From Thelonectria olida (lineage: Eukaryota > Ascomycota > Sordariomycetes > Hypocreales > Nectriaceae), in the NCBI GenBank assembly GCA_020736575.1, contig JAGPYM010000002.1, positions 496,001-560,000 of the forward strand: a DNA stretch of 64,000 nt, given 5' to 3'. The notes below the pieces were generated by a model. That model had not been told where the DNA came from. It saw only the letters and a list, made by a program, of their open reading frames with translations, and ran no database searches. Both the position numbers and the translations under genes were made by a program. Shown here piece by piece: positions 11,501 to 23,337 of this stretch (the first letter of the stretch is position 1; each line of letters starts with the position of its first letter).

Positions 11501-11694
11501 TATCCAAATGGTTCCAGACTTTTGCGTTCTTTGCCTCTATTAATAAACCCAAACCCAAACCAAAAACCGACCCAACCAACCGATTAATGACGCGTAAAGA
11601 AATTCCCTTTTAAGCGCTGGGACTAATAAGATGCCAGGGCTGAATGTGTGAGGAGATGGATGTTGTGTGCTGTTGTTTTGGGGGGAGCCATTTT
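8558..11694. other. Gene-free stretch of 3.1 kb
   Basis: Frames here (8784-9122 minus, 9373-9716, 10202-10683) lack recognisable domains, conserved motifs or consistent splice structure. The 11.2-11.45 kb part is AT-rich. The end is the 3' flank of the chitin synthase. Confidence 0.5.
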
Positions 11695-14020
11695 TTAGTG
11701 AGTGCCACGGCCGCCAACATCGTCGGCTCCCTTTTCGTTGCTGTCGGTGATGACTTCTCGTGTCTTTCCCCATTTGAAGTCGTCGGAATGGAAGAGGGAG
11801 TAGAACAGAATAATTAGGTTCATGAAGGGAGCGGTGCACAAGTGCAGGAAGAAGCCGACAAAGTACTGCATTCGTTCGAGGTTGTTTCGTGGCAGCCAGA
11901 AGCCAATGCAGAAGGAGTAAATCTAGTGCAATCCAATAGTCAGCCACCAGAATCGAACAGTTGAATAGCTTGGTCTTAGTCTTGAGTAGTCTTGGCCCAC
12001 ACGACCCAAGCCACCCAGCTGAAGAGTCTAGAACTTGGTGTGTGGGCGCTCAGACAACAACACACGAGCCGCCATAAGAAAAGCAAAGTCAGCGAAGGGA
12101 GGCCACTCACATAACGGAAGAATAAAACACAGATCAAGCCCAGGAAAAGAGGGTCCGTCATCATCTCCTTTCCTCTCTTTGAGAAGGCAATCATGAGCTC
12201 GACGAACGCCGCAATGATGAAGGGCGTGATGGCCCACGTGACGACGGCGATGATGGACTGCAACCGCTCGATGAGGATGATGCCGGGACGGAAGATCATG
12301 ACAAACTCGTTCGAGATGCTACCCAGCGCCCAACGCTTGCGCTGCGACAGAAACACCTTCCAGTTCTGGGGCACAATGGTAAAGGCCTTGGCCTTGAGAG
12401 CCTGCGCCGTCTGCTTGGCCGGGAACAGGCTGAAGATGATGGATGCGTGGATGCTGTCCTCGGAATAGTTGCCCATGATGTGCTGCGTCATGACATCGTT
12501 GGGTTTGGGGCAGTAGCCGAAGCGCTCGCGGAGCACGGCGTCGCCAAACGTGGCCTCGTCGACGCGGATCAGCTGACAACAGCCGGGAAGACAGTTGACC
12601 TTGCCAGTGATGCGCGACTGGAACATGCGACGAAGACCCTGCGTTTGCGAATACTCGACCGACTGGTAGAGCGACCACAAGCCCCAGTTGTACCCGTCGT
12701 AGTCGACGCAGACGTGGCCGCACACGCCGACGAGCTTGGGGTTCTTGCGGATCTCCTTGAGCATCTCCCAGACGCAGTACTCGTCGAAGACAGTATCAGC
12801 ATCCATGCCGCAGAGGTAGTCGACGTTCTCCACGCCAGCCTGCACAAAGGTGTTGCCGAGGTACTCAAACATGTCGTTGTTAAACATGGTCACGATGCCC
12901 TCGGACCGCTGTCGAAAGTGGTACAGGAACGATCGAGCGAAACACAGACTGTCACGCTTGCCCTGGTTGTACCGCTTGCCCACAAAGACGTACGGAATGC
13001 CCTTGTAGAAGCCTGTCTGCGTCGTCACAGGCATGAAGAGGCCGTCGCGAGCACGGTAGCCGTTCTCAAAGCGCCGCGACGGACCAGGCTCCAAGATGTC
13101 CTCGAGGAGGTAGCCCTGCGTGGTCTTTTCCATGCCGGGGCCGCGCACGTTGCCGTCGACGACAATGAAGATGACTCTGGGGTGGTTGTCAATGTTCTTT
13201 TGCTCAATCAACGAATCGAGCGAGCGCCTCAACTCGTCATACGTCTCGTTGTAGCAGGGAAGCAGCATGACCATCTTTTCCGGCTGATCGGGAATGTTCT
13301 CCTTGGGGCGCAACCAGAAGAGGAGGACGTGGGTGACAAACCAGTGGAGCATGATGCCAATGCACATCAACGATTGAAGCATGGTATTGGAGCTGAGCAG
13401 GACGAGGAAGAACCAGTGGGCTTGGTCGCTGTACACGTATCCGACGTAGATCAGAGCAGCGTTGAGCATGGCGAGGCCCGAGATCAATGCCCACTTCTGG
13501 AGACGGAGCACCTCCTTGGACATCTTCTTGAGCTCTTCGTCCGAGTCCCATCGCAGCTTGGCTTCTTCCTGCATAATGGAGGAAGTGAAGGAGAGGTTCG
13601 ATTCGACGCCTTGCGACAGCCACGATGCGTGGGTGACGCCCGAGCGCGGAGTCTGCGCTCCCGGCGCAAAACTGCCATTGATGCCGCGGATGACAGACTT
13701 TGGGAACACGGATTAGCGATTGGGCACACACGACACGATATCGCCGAAGCGAACGGTTACGGGGAATCAAGGAGGAGGAAGGGGGGAGTATTCACCGAGT
13801 CTCGAGAGGCGTGGACGCTGGGGCGCAACGGGAATTGCGGCTGAAAGGACACCGGAGGACCATTGACTCGTTCAAGAGAGGACGAGGCCGATTCCCCATT
13901 ATTAGGAGTGCGCGACTGATATTGCGGCTGAAAGGAAACCGGAGGACCGTTGACTCGCTCAAGAGAGGACGAGGTCGATTCCTCATTATTGTTGGGAGTG
14001 GCAAGCCGAGGAGTACTCAT
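11695..14020 (-). CDS. Chitin synthase (division III-like, QRKRW type)
   Basis: There are three exons on the minus strand: 14020-13796, 13697-12111 and 11922-11695. The product is 679 aa. The long frame alone begins with GTG at 13709. The upstream exon with ATG at 14020 (MSTPRLATP) joins it in phase 0 through a 98-nt intron with GTGAAT donor, GCTAATC branch and AAG acceptor. The second intron is 188 nt (GTGAGT, GCTGACT, CACTAG), leading to the C-terminal IYSFCIGFWLP and HSDDFKWGKTREV. Family features include transmembrane helices after residue about 140, the GMDADTVFDE acidic motif, LPGCCQL, a YSEDS (ED) motif and SQRKRWALGS in place of the usual QRRRW. The enzyme polymerises GlcNAc from UDP-GlcNAc at the plasma membrane. 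The exact class is uncertain. The N terminus carries a 29-residue internal duplication. Confidence 0.9.
13835..13990 (-). repeat. 87-bp direct repeat inside chitin synthase exon 1
   Basis: Two copies, starting at about 13835 and 13922 (period 87 bp), are about 90% identical. They begin with TTGCGGCTGAAAGGA and include GAGAGGACGAGG. On the coding strand each encodes SSSLERVNGPPVSFQPQ, so the period keeps the reading frame (29 codons). The repeat lies in the hydrophilic N-terminal region before the membrane domain. Confidence 0.9.
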
Positions 14021-17000
14021 TGCGACAATGGCGCCGACCAAGCGGTGGGAGTATCGACGGAGATGAAGTTGCGACTACCCGGAGACACAACGAGATGGCC
14101 GCAGGTTGAGGTCCAGCCCCCTTACAGGGAACACAGCAACAGCGAAGGACCGAAGCTATACCGAAGCGAAGCGACGACGACAAGCAAGGACGGAGGAGGA
14201 GAGGAGGAAGAGGAAGTCGACGAGGTCAAGAAACGAATGGGGATATCTGTTGTGTTGCGTACGAGGGACGTAAGCGAACGCAACAACAACAAGGACCGAC
14301 GAGGATAACGACAGACGAGGAGCAAACCCAAGCAGTAACAGCAGCAACGATGGGATGGGTAAGGGTCGCAATATACCACCAACGACTGGGGAGGGAAGGG
14401 GAGGGGAGGGTTCAAGAAGGATGATGACCCTTCAAGCCTTGACTTGAACAGCAGAGAGCGAGAGAAGCTGGGGTTGCTAGAGAATGGGGGAAAGGGAAAA
14501 GAGAAACCGGGGGATCGCGAAGCTATAGAGCACAGGATCTGAGGCCGCAGATGAGCAAGGACTCTCTCTCGTTCTCTCCCGGGGACGCCTTTTTCACAAC
14601 GAGCTGCTTTGGGACAACCTTGCCCTTTTGCTCGGGGCACCGCACTCCCCCCATGGCGACGTCGCCTTGCCTACCTTACCCTCCTCGCTCGCCATGTCTC
14701 CCTTACCAGGTCCTTGCAAGAATAACTCTACCTTACCTCACATCTGTCCCCCCCAAAAAGGGTCCCCGCTTCGAGCGGCGCCTCAACGAGAACCATTGCG
14801 TAGGATAGCCAAGGTAAGGCAATGCAAGAGAGACTTAGTTGTTGTTCAAAGCACATCCCAAAACAAAAAAAGTCTCCTTTGGTTAGATGGCCGCCCCCCG
14901 GGCACATAGTAGACAGCACATCACACACCACCCATCTCTTGGCAGCCTAATACGAACCGCTCGGCTCCGTCACTGCTCCATCCAGGCTCTGCGGAAGAAA
15001 AGACGTCGAGTGTGGGCAAGGAAGGGGGCGTGTATGAGCTCCGGGCTAATGCTGCAGCTGCTGTCCCGTCGCGCCACCGGGCAGAAAGGAACAAAAAAAA
15101 GGCCCGTGGAAGAGACAAGAATTGGTTGATACCCGGAAAAACACACGCCCCTTGTCGTTTGGGCTTGTCAGCCGCTTGTTAGACCGTCGCTGCGGTCATC
15201 CATCCTTCTCTGCTTGCTGCTTGCTTGCTAGCAGACTCGTGCACCCGCGCGGGGACAGGGGGGAGGCCCAGCAACAAATGATTCACGGCGGTTGGACAGC
15301 ATGGGTTTATTCAGCGGGCCCCAAGAGAAGAGAAAAGCAATACACGGACACGCAGGCATTGTCGCCATCCTGGAAATCTCTTGCGCCGATGGGAGCATGC
15401 CGGCTCCGACTCGCTCTCTCGGGGACTGTTGGTCCGGACAACGTCCACGCAGGTCGATTCTTCCTGACCGCACTTCCTTTTACAAACAATCCTGGTGCAT
15501 CTGCCGACGAACACTCTTTTGGACCTCCAAACAGAGCAGGGATCGCCCTCGAGGTAATAATGCCTGCGCGGGAACCAGGTTGTCCGTTGTCGCCTGGTCC
15601 ACGATATGGAGACGGCCAACCAGCAAGCCCGCTTCTTTCTGTGCAACCGTTATTTTCATTAACTTTTCTTGCCTGCCTGCCCGGCAAAGGGTCCCGTTCA
15701 TCCTCGTTTCCTTTCTTGGGATCGGCATAGGCCGAAAAGTAAAAACAGAAAGCAGTGACGGGCTGCCGTGTAGGTCTTCAGTCAGTTTATGGCAACATGG
15801 GATAGCTTCAGCGTTTTCACCGTAGTTTTATTGACGGGTTGACGCTCCCATGTCGTGTTTGGCGGGAATTGAAACTTACATTAAAGTAATAACTAGTGAC
15901 CGGACTTGTCATTATTATTGCTTCATTATTATGCTACAACGCACACTCTCTCTTTCTCGGAACACGGCCCTTGGATACCTACCCAATACTACGGCACACG
16001 GACTGTCAAAGCAACGGGTGGCTGACGGTGCTAATCCGCCAAGACAATGGCGCGAATCAAGCTATTTCTCTTGGCCTCGAAATGCGCCGAGATTCGTGAT
16101 CTGGGAGCTAAATTGGTTGAATGTGGAGGACAAGGTCCCGCACCTTGTGAGTGACGATATCGACATGTACAACGACGACGACAAGAAGTCACCTCGCACT
16201 TGATCATCTTTTTAGCTCCATCTCTCTCACTGCTTTCTCCGAGTCCCAGGGAAGAGGAGCAACTAACAAAACTGAAGCTAGCTAATACACGCCCAATGTG
16301 ACGGTGCCAGGGGTCCCGTCATTGTTGCCGCATCGGCGGAACCAACAAGCGAACCACGCCAAGGGGGAAAAAAGATTCCGTGGACAGTCCCCCGGCCTGT
16401 CATTCTGAATTCATCATGGCTTCTCCTGCAAACCTCTCCCCAGGCGCAAGCCACTAGTGCTGTCTTTCAGCCCGCAACTGGAGGCGAAAAACAACAGACT
16501 AATAGAGATCCAAGGCGAGTAGAGCTGGCTTGTGACACACGGCTTCGTCTTGTTGTTGTTGTTGAGGAGGAGGCCTTGTCCAGCTGATCCATATGCAAGG
16601 CAGCCACGCAGTCCGTCACCCAGGACGCCCATGACAGCTCGGCCGGCCCAGTGCAGCACGACTGCAGACGACAGCCCACTCTCTGCAATACATTACCGCA
16701 CCCGGTGAGCTCTGCCCTGCCGTTGGACCAGAAACGAAGCGACCAGTGGATCACGACTTGTTCCCAGGTCGCATCTACAATCGTCGTCAGCATCTAAGCT
16801 GTGGCGTTCCCCCCCCTCCCCAAAGATGGACGGTAGCCAGATGGCATGGGCACCCCTGTACCTTGCAGTAGGGATATGCACAGGGGTTCGTGTTGAAAAC
16901 TTTAGACTGCTATTTCCTGTACATGTACCGGTACGAAGCGAACACGCATGCCCTCGACGACCAACGACCGTCAACTCACCGTAACGCCAATGGGACCGGG

Positions 17001-19033
17001 GAGACCCCCGCGGGCGCGCCGCGCAGCAGCATGACATCCCCACCGGCAGATGGGAATAGCATGTTACAGAGTGCGGTGGACAGTGGACAGCAGACGCGGC
17101 GGCCGAGAGTGGAAGTGTTAACGAGCGGCGCCCGAAAGAAGAAGCCCTTTGCACGTCAGCCAAGCATGCAAGCCAAGGGGAGTCAGATGGGAATTGACCA
17201 AGAAGGCTCCCAATCCCGCGGCCTGCACTGCACACGCCGTTGGGTTGGGGACCGAGGGAGAAATGGCCCGCCGTAGCTCCATGTGTCCATATCATACTAT
17301 TCATGTGCGTATGGGCCATTTTTATGCCATCATCTTGCTTGCTTGACTTGGCCGCCTGGCCTTTGCTGCCGCGGCGACGGACGGAGCCCATTCTCACGAT
17401 GCCGAAAACGAATGCCGCCGTTCAGCTCATGGCCAGCCAAGGCCATGCAGAGTTGCACCGAGTTGCGTGCGGAACCTGCCAAGGCATTCCTGTTCCTACA
17501 TCTTGTGCACCAAACGCGGACAAGCACGCTGACAATGCGCTCAAACACACACACAACTCCTCCTCGCCGAGTATGTATGTTGTGATGGAGGATCCGACGC
17601 ATTTCGCCCGGAGCACCCGGGGGAGACAAGACGTCGTTTTCCCCTTGCACAGAATCTTTCCATCTTTCTCGATCCCAGGTTCCAGGTTCCAGACCTTTTC
17701 GCCTTCACACCCTCCTCGCTCGTAAGCGTGCCCGCAAGCAGCCCATCCCGCGGGTGGGGTCCATGGCTGGTTGGAATGGTGCCTGTCTAAGTATCCCGTC
17801 ATCGCTTGCTGCCCTGGTCTAGTGGAAGTCTATGGCAACGATTTGCGCGTATATTCAACGCCTCCAGCTGTGTGTGTGTGCCTCGACTCTAATGGTTGTG
17901 TGTGTGTGTGTGTCTGCGTGTGAGGAGGCACAGCAACGAAGCGAAATCGTCGCAGCCTCCACTCCGATCTGCGCGCGAGCCCTATTTTGGGAGCCCCGTG
18001 GGCAGATGCACCACACGTGGGAATACGGGCCAGCATGCTGCCGTTACGAAGAGCCAAGAGGGCTCGCGCAGGAATGGCGTGTTCTGCCGAGTGCGACGAC
18101 AAGGTTCCTTTTCCCGTTGATTTGCTCTTGTGCGACGCTGGAACTGCAGCTATTGAATACCCGAGCGGTCTAGTGATTTTCATCACGCATTCAAGACGCG
18201 TCCATTCGTAGAAGGTGCGTAGGATATCCCTATTCCTATTGGCATGGAGCTGGCTTTCCGCCTCAGCCAAGGTCTCAACCATTTATCCCGTTTCCCCCCC
18301 TCTTCATCCACTGCGGCAGGAGTTCCACCTTGACAACTAAGTTGACTCAGACTGAGACATACCAACAAACCCTTACCCCCAAGTGCCAACTTAACTCAGT
18401 CAGGCCCGCTCGTGGCTCCAGCTCGGTGGGAGAAATGTCCCTCCAACTGGTCGAAGCGGGGGCCAAGAACGGGACAAGGATCGGAGTTGATGAATCGAAG
18501 GCGGGATGGAACCGCTCGATGGGGCTCCCAGATGGAGCCAGCTGAATGAGAAACGGGAATAAACAAATTCTCGTGCCCTGGTCCATGGATCAGACCCAGC
18601 AGGTCTCCATGGTGGCGTCGGCTAGTGTCCAAGTGTCGACGGCATCTATAACTGATTAGGAATCTCCCATCTGAAACGAAATAGAAAGCATAAGGCCAAC
18701 GGCTAAACGGTTTTTGCGGGATAATAAATTAGGGGGGCTAAAATAAAATCCCAATCCCCAACAAGCTTGCGTTTCCAAATACGGGCATCAATGAACGTGC
18801 TCGCGCACGTTTCACTAGAGTCGTAGTCACTTTTAACTTCATACGAAGGGGCGACCACACGCCCAAGGCTCCAGCGGTAGAAGAGAAGAAGAGAATGGAA
18901 AGGAAGAAAAAAGACATTAAGATCACATCCCGGAAATAAGCCCCCCCCAATGGCCGTCCGTTGCCTGCCCGTGTGGGTGATGTTGGGCCTTGACACGTCT
19001 GCCAAGGCCTCGAAGACGAGGCCGTCGATCGTC
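14021..19033. other. 5-kb interval between chitin synthase and chitin deacetylase
   Basis: This is the chitin synthase promoter, C/T-rich on its sense strand at 14.1-14.6 kb, followed by 4 kb with no recognised gene. Frames of 202 and 234 codons (15122-15730 plus, 16693-17397 minus) are low-complexity in amino-acid use, start without support and have no motifs. A TG dinucleotide microsatellite lies at 17870-17913. Confidence 0.5.
17870..17913. repeat. Interrupted TG/CA microsatellite
   Basis: Two (TG)n runs, 17870-17880 and about 17896-17913, are separated by a short non-repeat spacer. No coding role is seen. Confidence 0.8.
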
Positions 19034-20880
19034 TTAGTAGTTGCACGTTCCGAAGCCCGACTGGCAGCCGCTGCCGCAATGGCCACTGGTATTACCGCTG
19101 TTTACAAAACAATCATGATTAGCCTATGTCCAAGCAAAAGTCCAGGGACACGGGGCATCGCCGAGGATCGTGATTCAGCCCCGATTTGACAAATTGCTTA
19201 CCAGTAGCCGTATTGAGAACAGCACGTCTTGGTGCCGTAGTTAGAGCACGATGCCTTGAACTTGGCTCCACAGAGACCGTTGGTCGTGTCGGTGGTATCA
19301 TCCGAAGTTGGGTTGCACTCGCCAAAGTCGGCGTCGCAGCCAGTGCCACAGTAAGTGTCCGTCTTGCCACTGCAACCAGGGGAAAAATCCAAATGGTCAG
19401 CAAAGCCAATTCAAAAGTATAATGCGCCATGCATCCGACAGGCAGGTCGGGCAAGACGTGGGGGAGGGGGGGAAGGAGACGGAAAATGGGTGTGGAGGGG
19501 GCGGAGACGCATGCAATATGCAACAAGGCTGATATAATCATCTGCCTGCAAAGAGGAGGATAAACTTACCAGAAGCCGTACCAAGAGCAGCAGTTGCCGA
19601 AGGAGGATCCCTTGCAGGTGTAGCCGGTGCTGCCACCACACTGCTGGTTGGGCGAAATGGTAACGCCGCCGGTCGACGTGGCAGAGGCAGAGGCAGACGT
19701 CTTCGTGCTGGTCGCCGTGGCGCTCGTCTTGGTCGAGGTACTGGTGGGCGTCGTCCCCTTGGGAGCCGTGCGGTACCAGTTCGCCTCGGGGTCTCCAAGA
19801 CAGTCTCCGACCCGGGCGAGCTTGTAGCCACGGTCCTGGGCGGTCGTGATCATGTAGGCCGTCAGGTTCCTGACAGTCTGCTCGTGCACGTCGTGGGCCA
19901 GGACAAGGTAGTTGTTACCCGTGGGGGTATCCGACACGGCAGACGAGTACTTGTCCTTGGAGATCTGGATCAGCTCGGGAGTATCGTTTTCCCAGTCCTT
20001 TGTGTCAAGATCGGTGGAGATGACGTGGTAACCCAGTGTGTTCAAGAGACCCAAACAGCCTGAGCTGGAGCTGCACTCGAGGTACGGGGGCCTCATGTAA
20101 GTGGGGATCCAGCCAAAGAGGTTGCGGAAGGCCATCTCATTGTAGATGATCTCGGTCTTCCGGATGGTGCTGTTGACTTCGTTCAGGTCACGATGCGTCC
20201 AAGTGTGACTCGCAATCTGATGACCAGCAGCATACATTCGCTTCAGCACAGTGGGCCAGTCCTTGTTGGGATCGTCAATGTGACCCTTGCCCCTGTTGTT
20301 GCCGGCAACGAAAAAGGTAGCCTTGACATCATACTCGTCAAGCACGTCGAGAATGGCGTCGGTGTAGATGTCAGGGCCATCATCAAAAGTAAGCGCGATA
20401 GTCCCGGACGAGGTGCAGTCCGTGAGCATTGTCCCTGATGACATGTCTCGTCAGTCTTCTGCATAAGGGAATCACAACATTAGAGCTGCAAAACGCACCA
20501 TAGGGGACGGAACCGATCTTGGGACGAGCAATACTCTCCGTGCTCTCTCCGCTAGGGCCGAAGCTACTCAAGTGTTAGCCATTGCTCCCGACAATTCGGG
20601 TCCCCTAGGCAGGGCAGCCTTACAAAGTATCACAGGAGTCACTGTAGTCCAACTGACAGGAGGATCCTGCGCAATAGTCCTGACCTGTGCCACAGTAACC
20701 GCTTTCCGAGCAACAGGAACCGGAGTCACACGAGCCGTAGCCCTCACCACAGTCGGTGCCGGAAGCACGGCCTTGCAGCAGATGGTGTTTCGAAGAGAGT
20801 GTGGCCAAGAAGGGACCCGCCTGAACCATGCCGGCCTTAAGCAGCAGGCAGGCCAGAGTGGCTGACGTAAAGGCCTTCAT
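19034..20880 (-). CDS. Secreted chitin deacetylase (CE4) with three CBM18 domains
   Basis: There are five exons on the minus strand: 20880-20624, 20563-20499, 20434-19570, 19369-19202 and 19097-19034. All phases agree and the product is 472 aa. A signal peptide (about residues 1-21, ending MVQA) is followed by a CBM18 chitin-binding module (CGEGYGSC, CCSESGYCGTG). The CE4 polysaccharide deacetylase domain shows its five motifs: TFDDGP; HTWTH within SHTWTHRDL; RPPY; the DTKDWEN region; and LAHDVHE. A Ser/Thr-rich linker leads to two more CBM18 modules (CCSWYGFCG, CCSQYGYCG), each split by an intron after its YGF/YGY. The enzyme removes acetyl groups from chitin using a metal held by Asp-His-His. 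Exon 2 has a tandem GAG/TAG acceptor. A possible role is masking chitin oligomers or making wall chitosan. Confidence 0.95.
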
Positions 20881-23337
20881 CTTGAATGTGTATGACTTCA
20901 GAAACGATTCGTGAAGGTCTAAAAAACGAATGACGGGAAAGCGAGCAGTATGGAGAACTCCAGCAGTAACAGGAGGAGGACAAGCCGACTCTATATTTAC
21001 GCGGGCACGCTAGGAGCCATAATATATTCCTTTCATTCTCGGGGCGGAAAGCAATCAAAACATCTGGAGAACCTGAACACGAGAAATATCGCCAAGACAA
21101 GGCCGATGTGCTGGCTTGGCCAGGCGGCCTGGGGCGGTCAATATCGGCGCCCACGAGCAGCAAGACCGTCAGCCAAGACCATCAGCTATACTCACCTCAT
21201 GGAGAAGTTGGATGCAGCCGACTCCCGGTGCTGATTGCCCATACATGTATTGCTTTCTTCTTTTTGGGGCCTAGGTACTGCGAAAATGGGACTCGTAAGC
21301 CCGTTGCGTCGGCCTTGTACCTCGTCGCTGGCTTCCGCAGAAGCGATACCGGGGTGCCTTAGGAAACATTCGTCGACTCGCGTCCTATCAGGTTGAGATC
21401 TCTGGATCCATCACATCATTCAGGTAAATATAGCATGCACTACTACCGCTTGGCAGTTGGTACCGTGCACATCCCACAAAGCGCATTGCCGTTGCCAGCT
21501 GAGAGCGGAGCAGAACGCTGAGTATTCATCCTGTAACTGGGCGGGCTAAAGGCGACAACATGTCCATCTCCATCCCAAAAGACGGGACAACAACACTTGT
21601 GTTTTGGCCCAGAGGTCAATGGAGAAGATCCACTGCTTGCTCGTCCTTCTGCCTTGGGAAAACATGCCGGATTGCGTCCGTCCCAGGATCAGACTCGATG
21701 CAGGGTGAATTGGTGGATAATGGGACATGGGGCAATTCGTATTGATCCCACTTTTTTTCTTTTGTCTTTGTTTGTTGTGCAACCTCCTGCAGAGTGAACA
21801 CCCAGCTTCTCATGCACGTCGCATGCATGAGCAATGACACCCACCCTGGCCAAAACCGCAAACCGACTTGGCAAGCCCCGCGGCTGGAGTTTTCGCCGTC
21901 AGCATCGTGCGGAAAATTCGATCGTCCTGTTGCCGGTAAGGTAAATGCATGTCAGGGAGACATTGAAGAGGGGCAATAGTATCGCATGCGCAAAGCATGA
22001 CACCACGTTGAGTTAAGAGCTCCATTTGTGTTGCTGTGCTACCGCGCATATTCGGTCTTGCGGTGCGAACGGCCGGGACAATGCAACCAGGGATGAACCC
22101 GACCATATGTGGCCTGAAAGTGAGGTATAATGCCGACATACGTAGTGGTGGCGGCGATGATTTCGCACGTTGCTCAAGTCGAGATGCAGTTGGACGCCCA
22201 TTGTCTGACAGAACGCCCGCTACAGGTTTGTTCCTGAATTTTCGTCCCAGACAATGCCATTGATCAAGTAAGCATATTTTGCTCCACGTGTGGCGTCGAG
22301 ATGGAGGGGCGGACGCGACTAGTAGAGGTTGCGACCGTCAGCCCAAGTATGTACCAGTACTTGGACCTTGTACTCGTACACCAACATTCGTTCGGTTAGA
22401 TTTCGACCTCTCCCAGCCAGTTGCTTCGATCCAATCACCCTGGTCCGGATCCCGGTCGCAGATCTGTCGGCGGGACCACCATCAATAGCACCCGACGATC
22501 AGGCTGCTTGAGATGGATTGAGGTCTTGCGTCGTAGACTCGTCACTCTCCTTCCTCTACCCTCCCGCCGCGCCTCTGGCAAGGCTGCTCTATCGTCACAG
22601 CGCGCCAATTTTCGCTCAGCCCGAGCTCAACATGCATCTTTCAGCTAGTTGCGTTATGTCCCTCTTCCATCATCGACCCTGGTCCTCGTCACAGTTCCGG
22701 TGTGTAGCCAGCCTCGCCGTGTTGTGAAACTGCCCGGCGGGATGGTCTTGAATGATGCAGGCACGCCAGGTCCAGGATCTTTGCCTTAACTCAGCGTTCC
22801 GTGATTCGCGCGCAGCATACACCTGCCAAACAAGATGCCAACACGAACGGAAGGAACATTAACCTCCATCCTAATCAAGTTACGAGGTGGCGGACTCTCT
22901 CGGCTGATGATCACAGGGGCCGGCTCATCTTTCTGAGGTAGGGACAAAGGGCCCTCCCTGCTCGGAATACGTCGTATGTGACAGCGACTGGAATAACTTT
23001 TCGAGCCGCACGCCCACGGGCTGAGCTCTTACCGTATCCGGATTGAGGCCTTGACGCAGTGGACAAGAATTGGCAAAATATCCTTTCCGCTTGTTGGATA
23101 CTGCTTGGCGAGGATTGCTGCTGACGTGGAGTCGACCAAAAGCACGAAGCAGCTCTCCGGCTTTGGGTATATTGTGATCGCTGAGAAAAGTCACAGCATC
23201 ACCGCACCCCCATCAAGCCTTTGCCCACCGTCGGCTCTGATCTTAGATATCTGATATCTTGCCCTGGTGCCCCGTCGATTTCCGAGCATCGCTCACTCTC
23301 TCGTTCGTTTAGCAGACCCTCGTCGATCGTTACCATC
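20881..23337. other. Intergenic, divergent promoters
   Basis: This holds the 5' flank of the chitin deacetylase (minus) and the 5' flank of the nucleotide-sugar dehydrogenase (plus). No open frame with a domain was seen. Confidence 0.5.

Noticed and set aside
11976..13709. Chitin synthase as a single uninterrupted frame
   Set aside because: It opens with GTG and ends in sequence unlike the family. The three-exon model restores an ATG and the conserved C terminus.
12447..13844. 465-codon open frame on the plus strand
   Set aside because: It is antisense to the chitin synthase and arises from the codon bias of that gene; no motif is seen.
15122..15730. 202-codon frame in the chitin synthase/deacetylase interval
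   Set aside because: No domain, no signal, overlapping frames of similar length on both strands.
16693..17397. 234-codon minus-strand frame
   Set aside because: Random-looking composition, no motif, no splice support.
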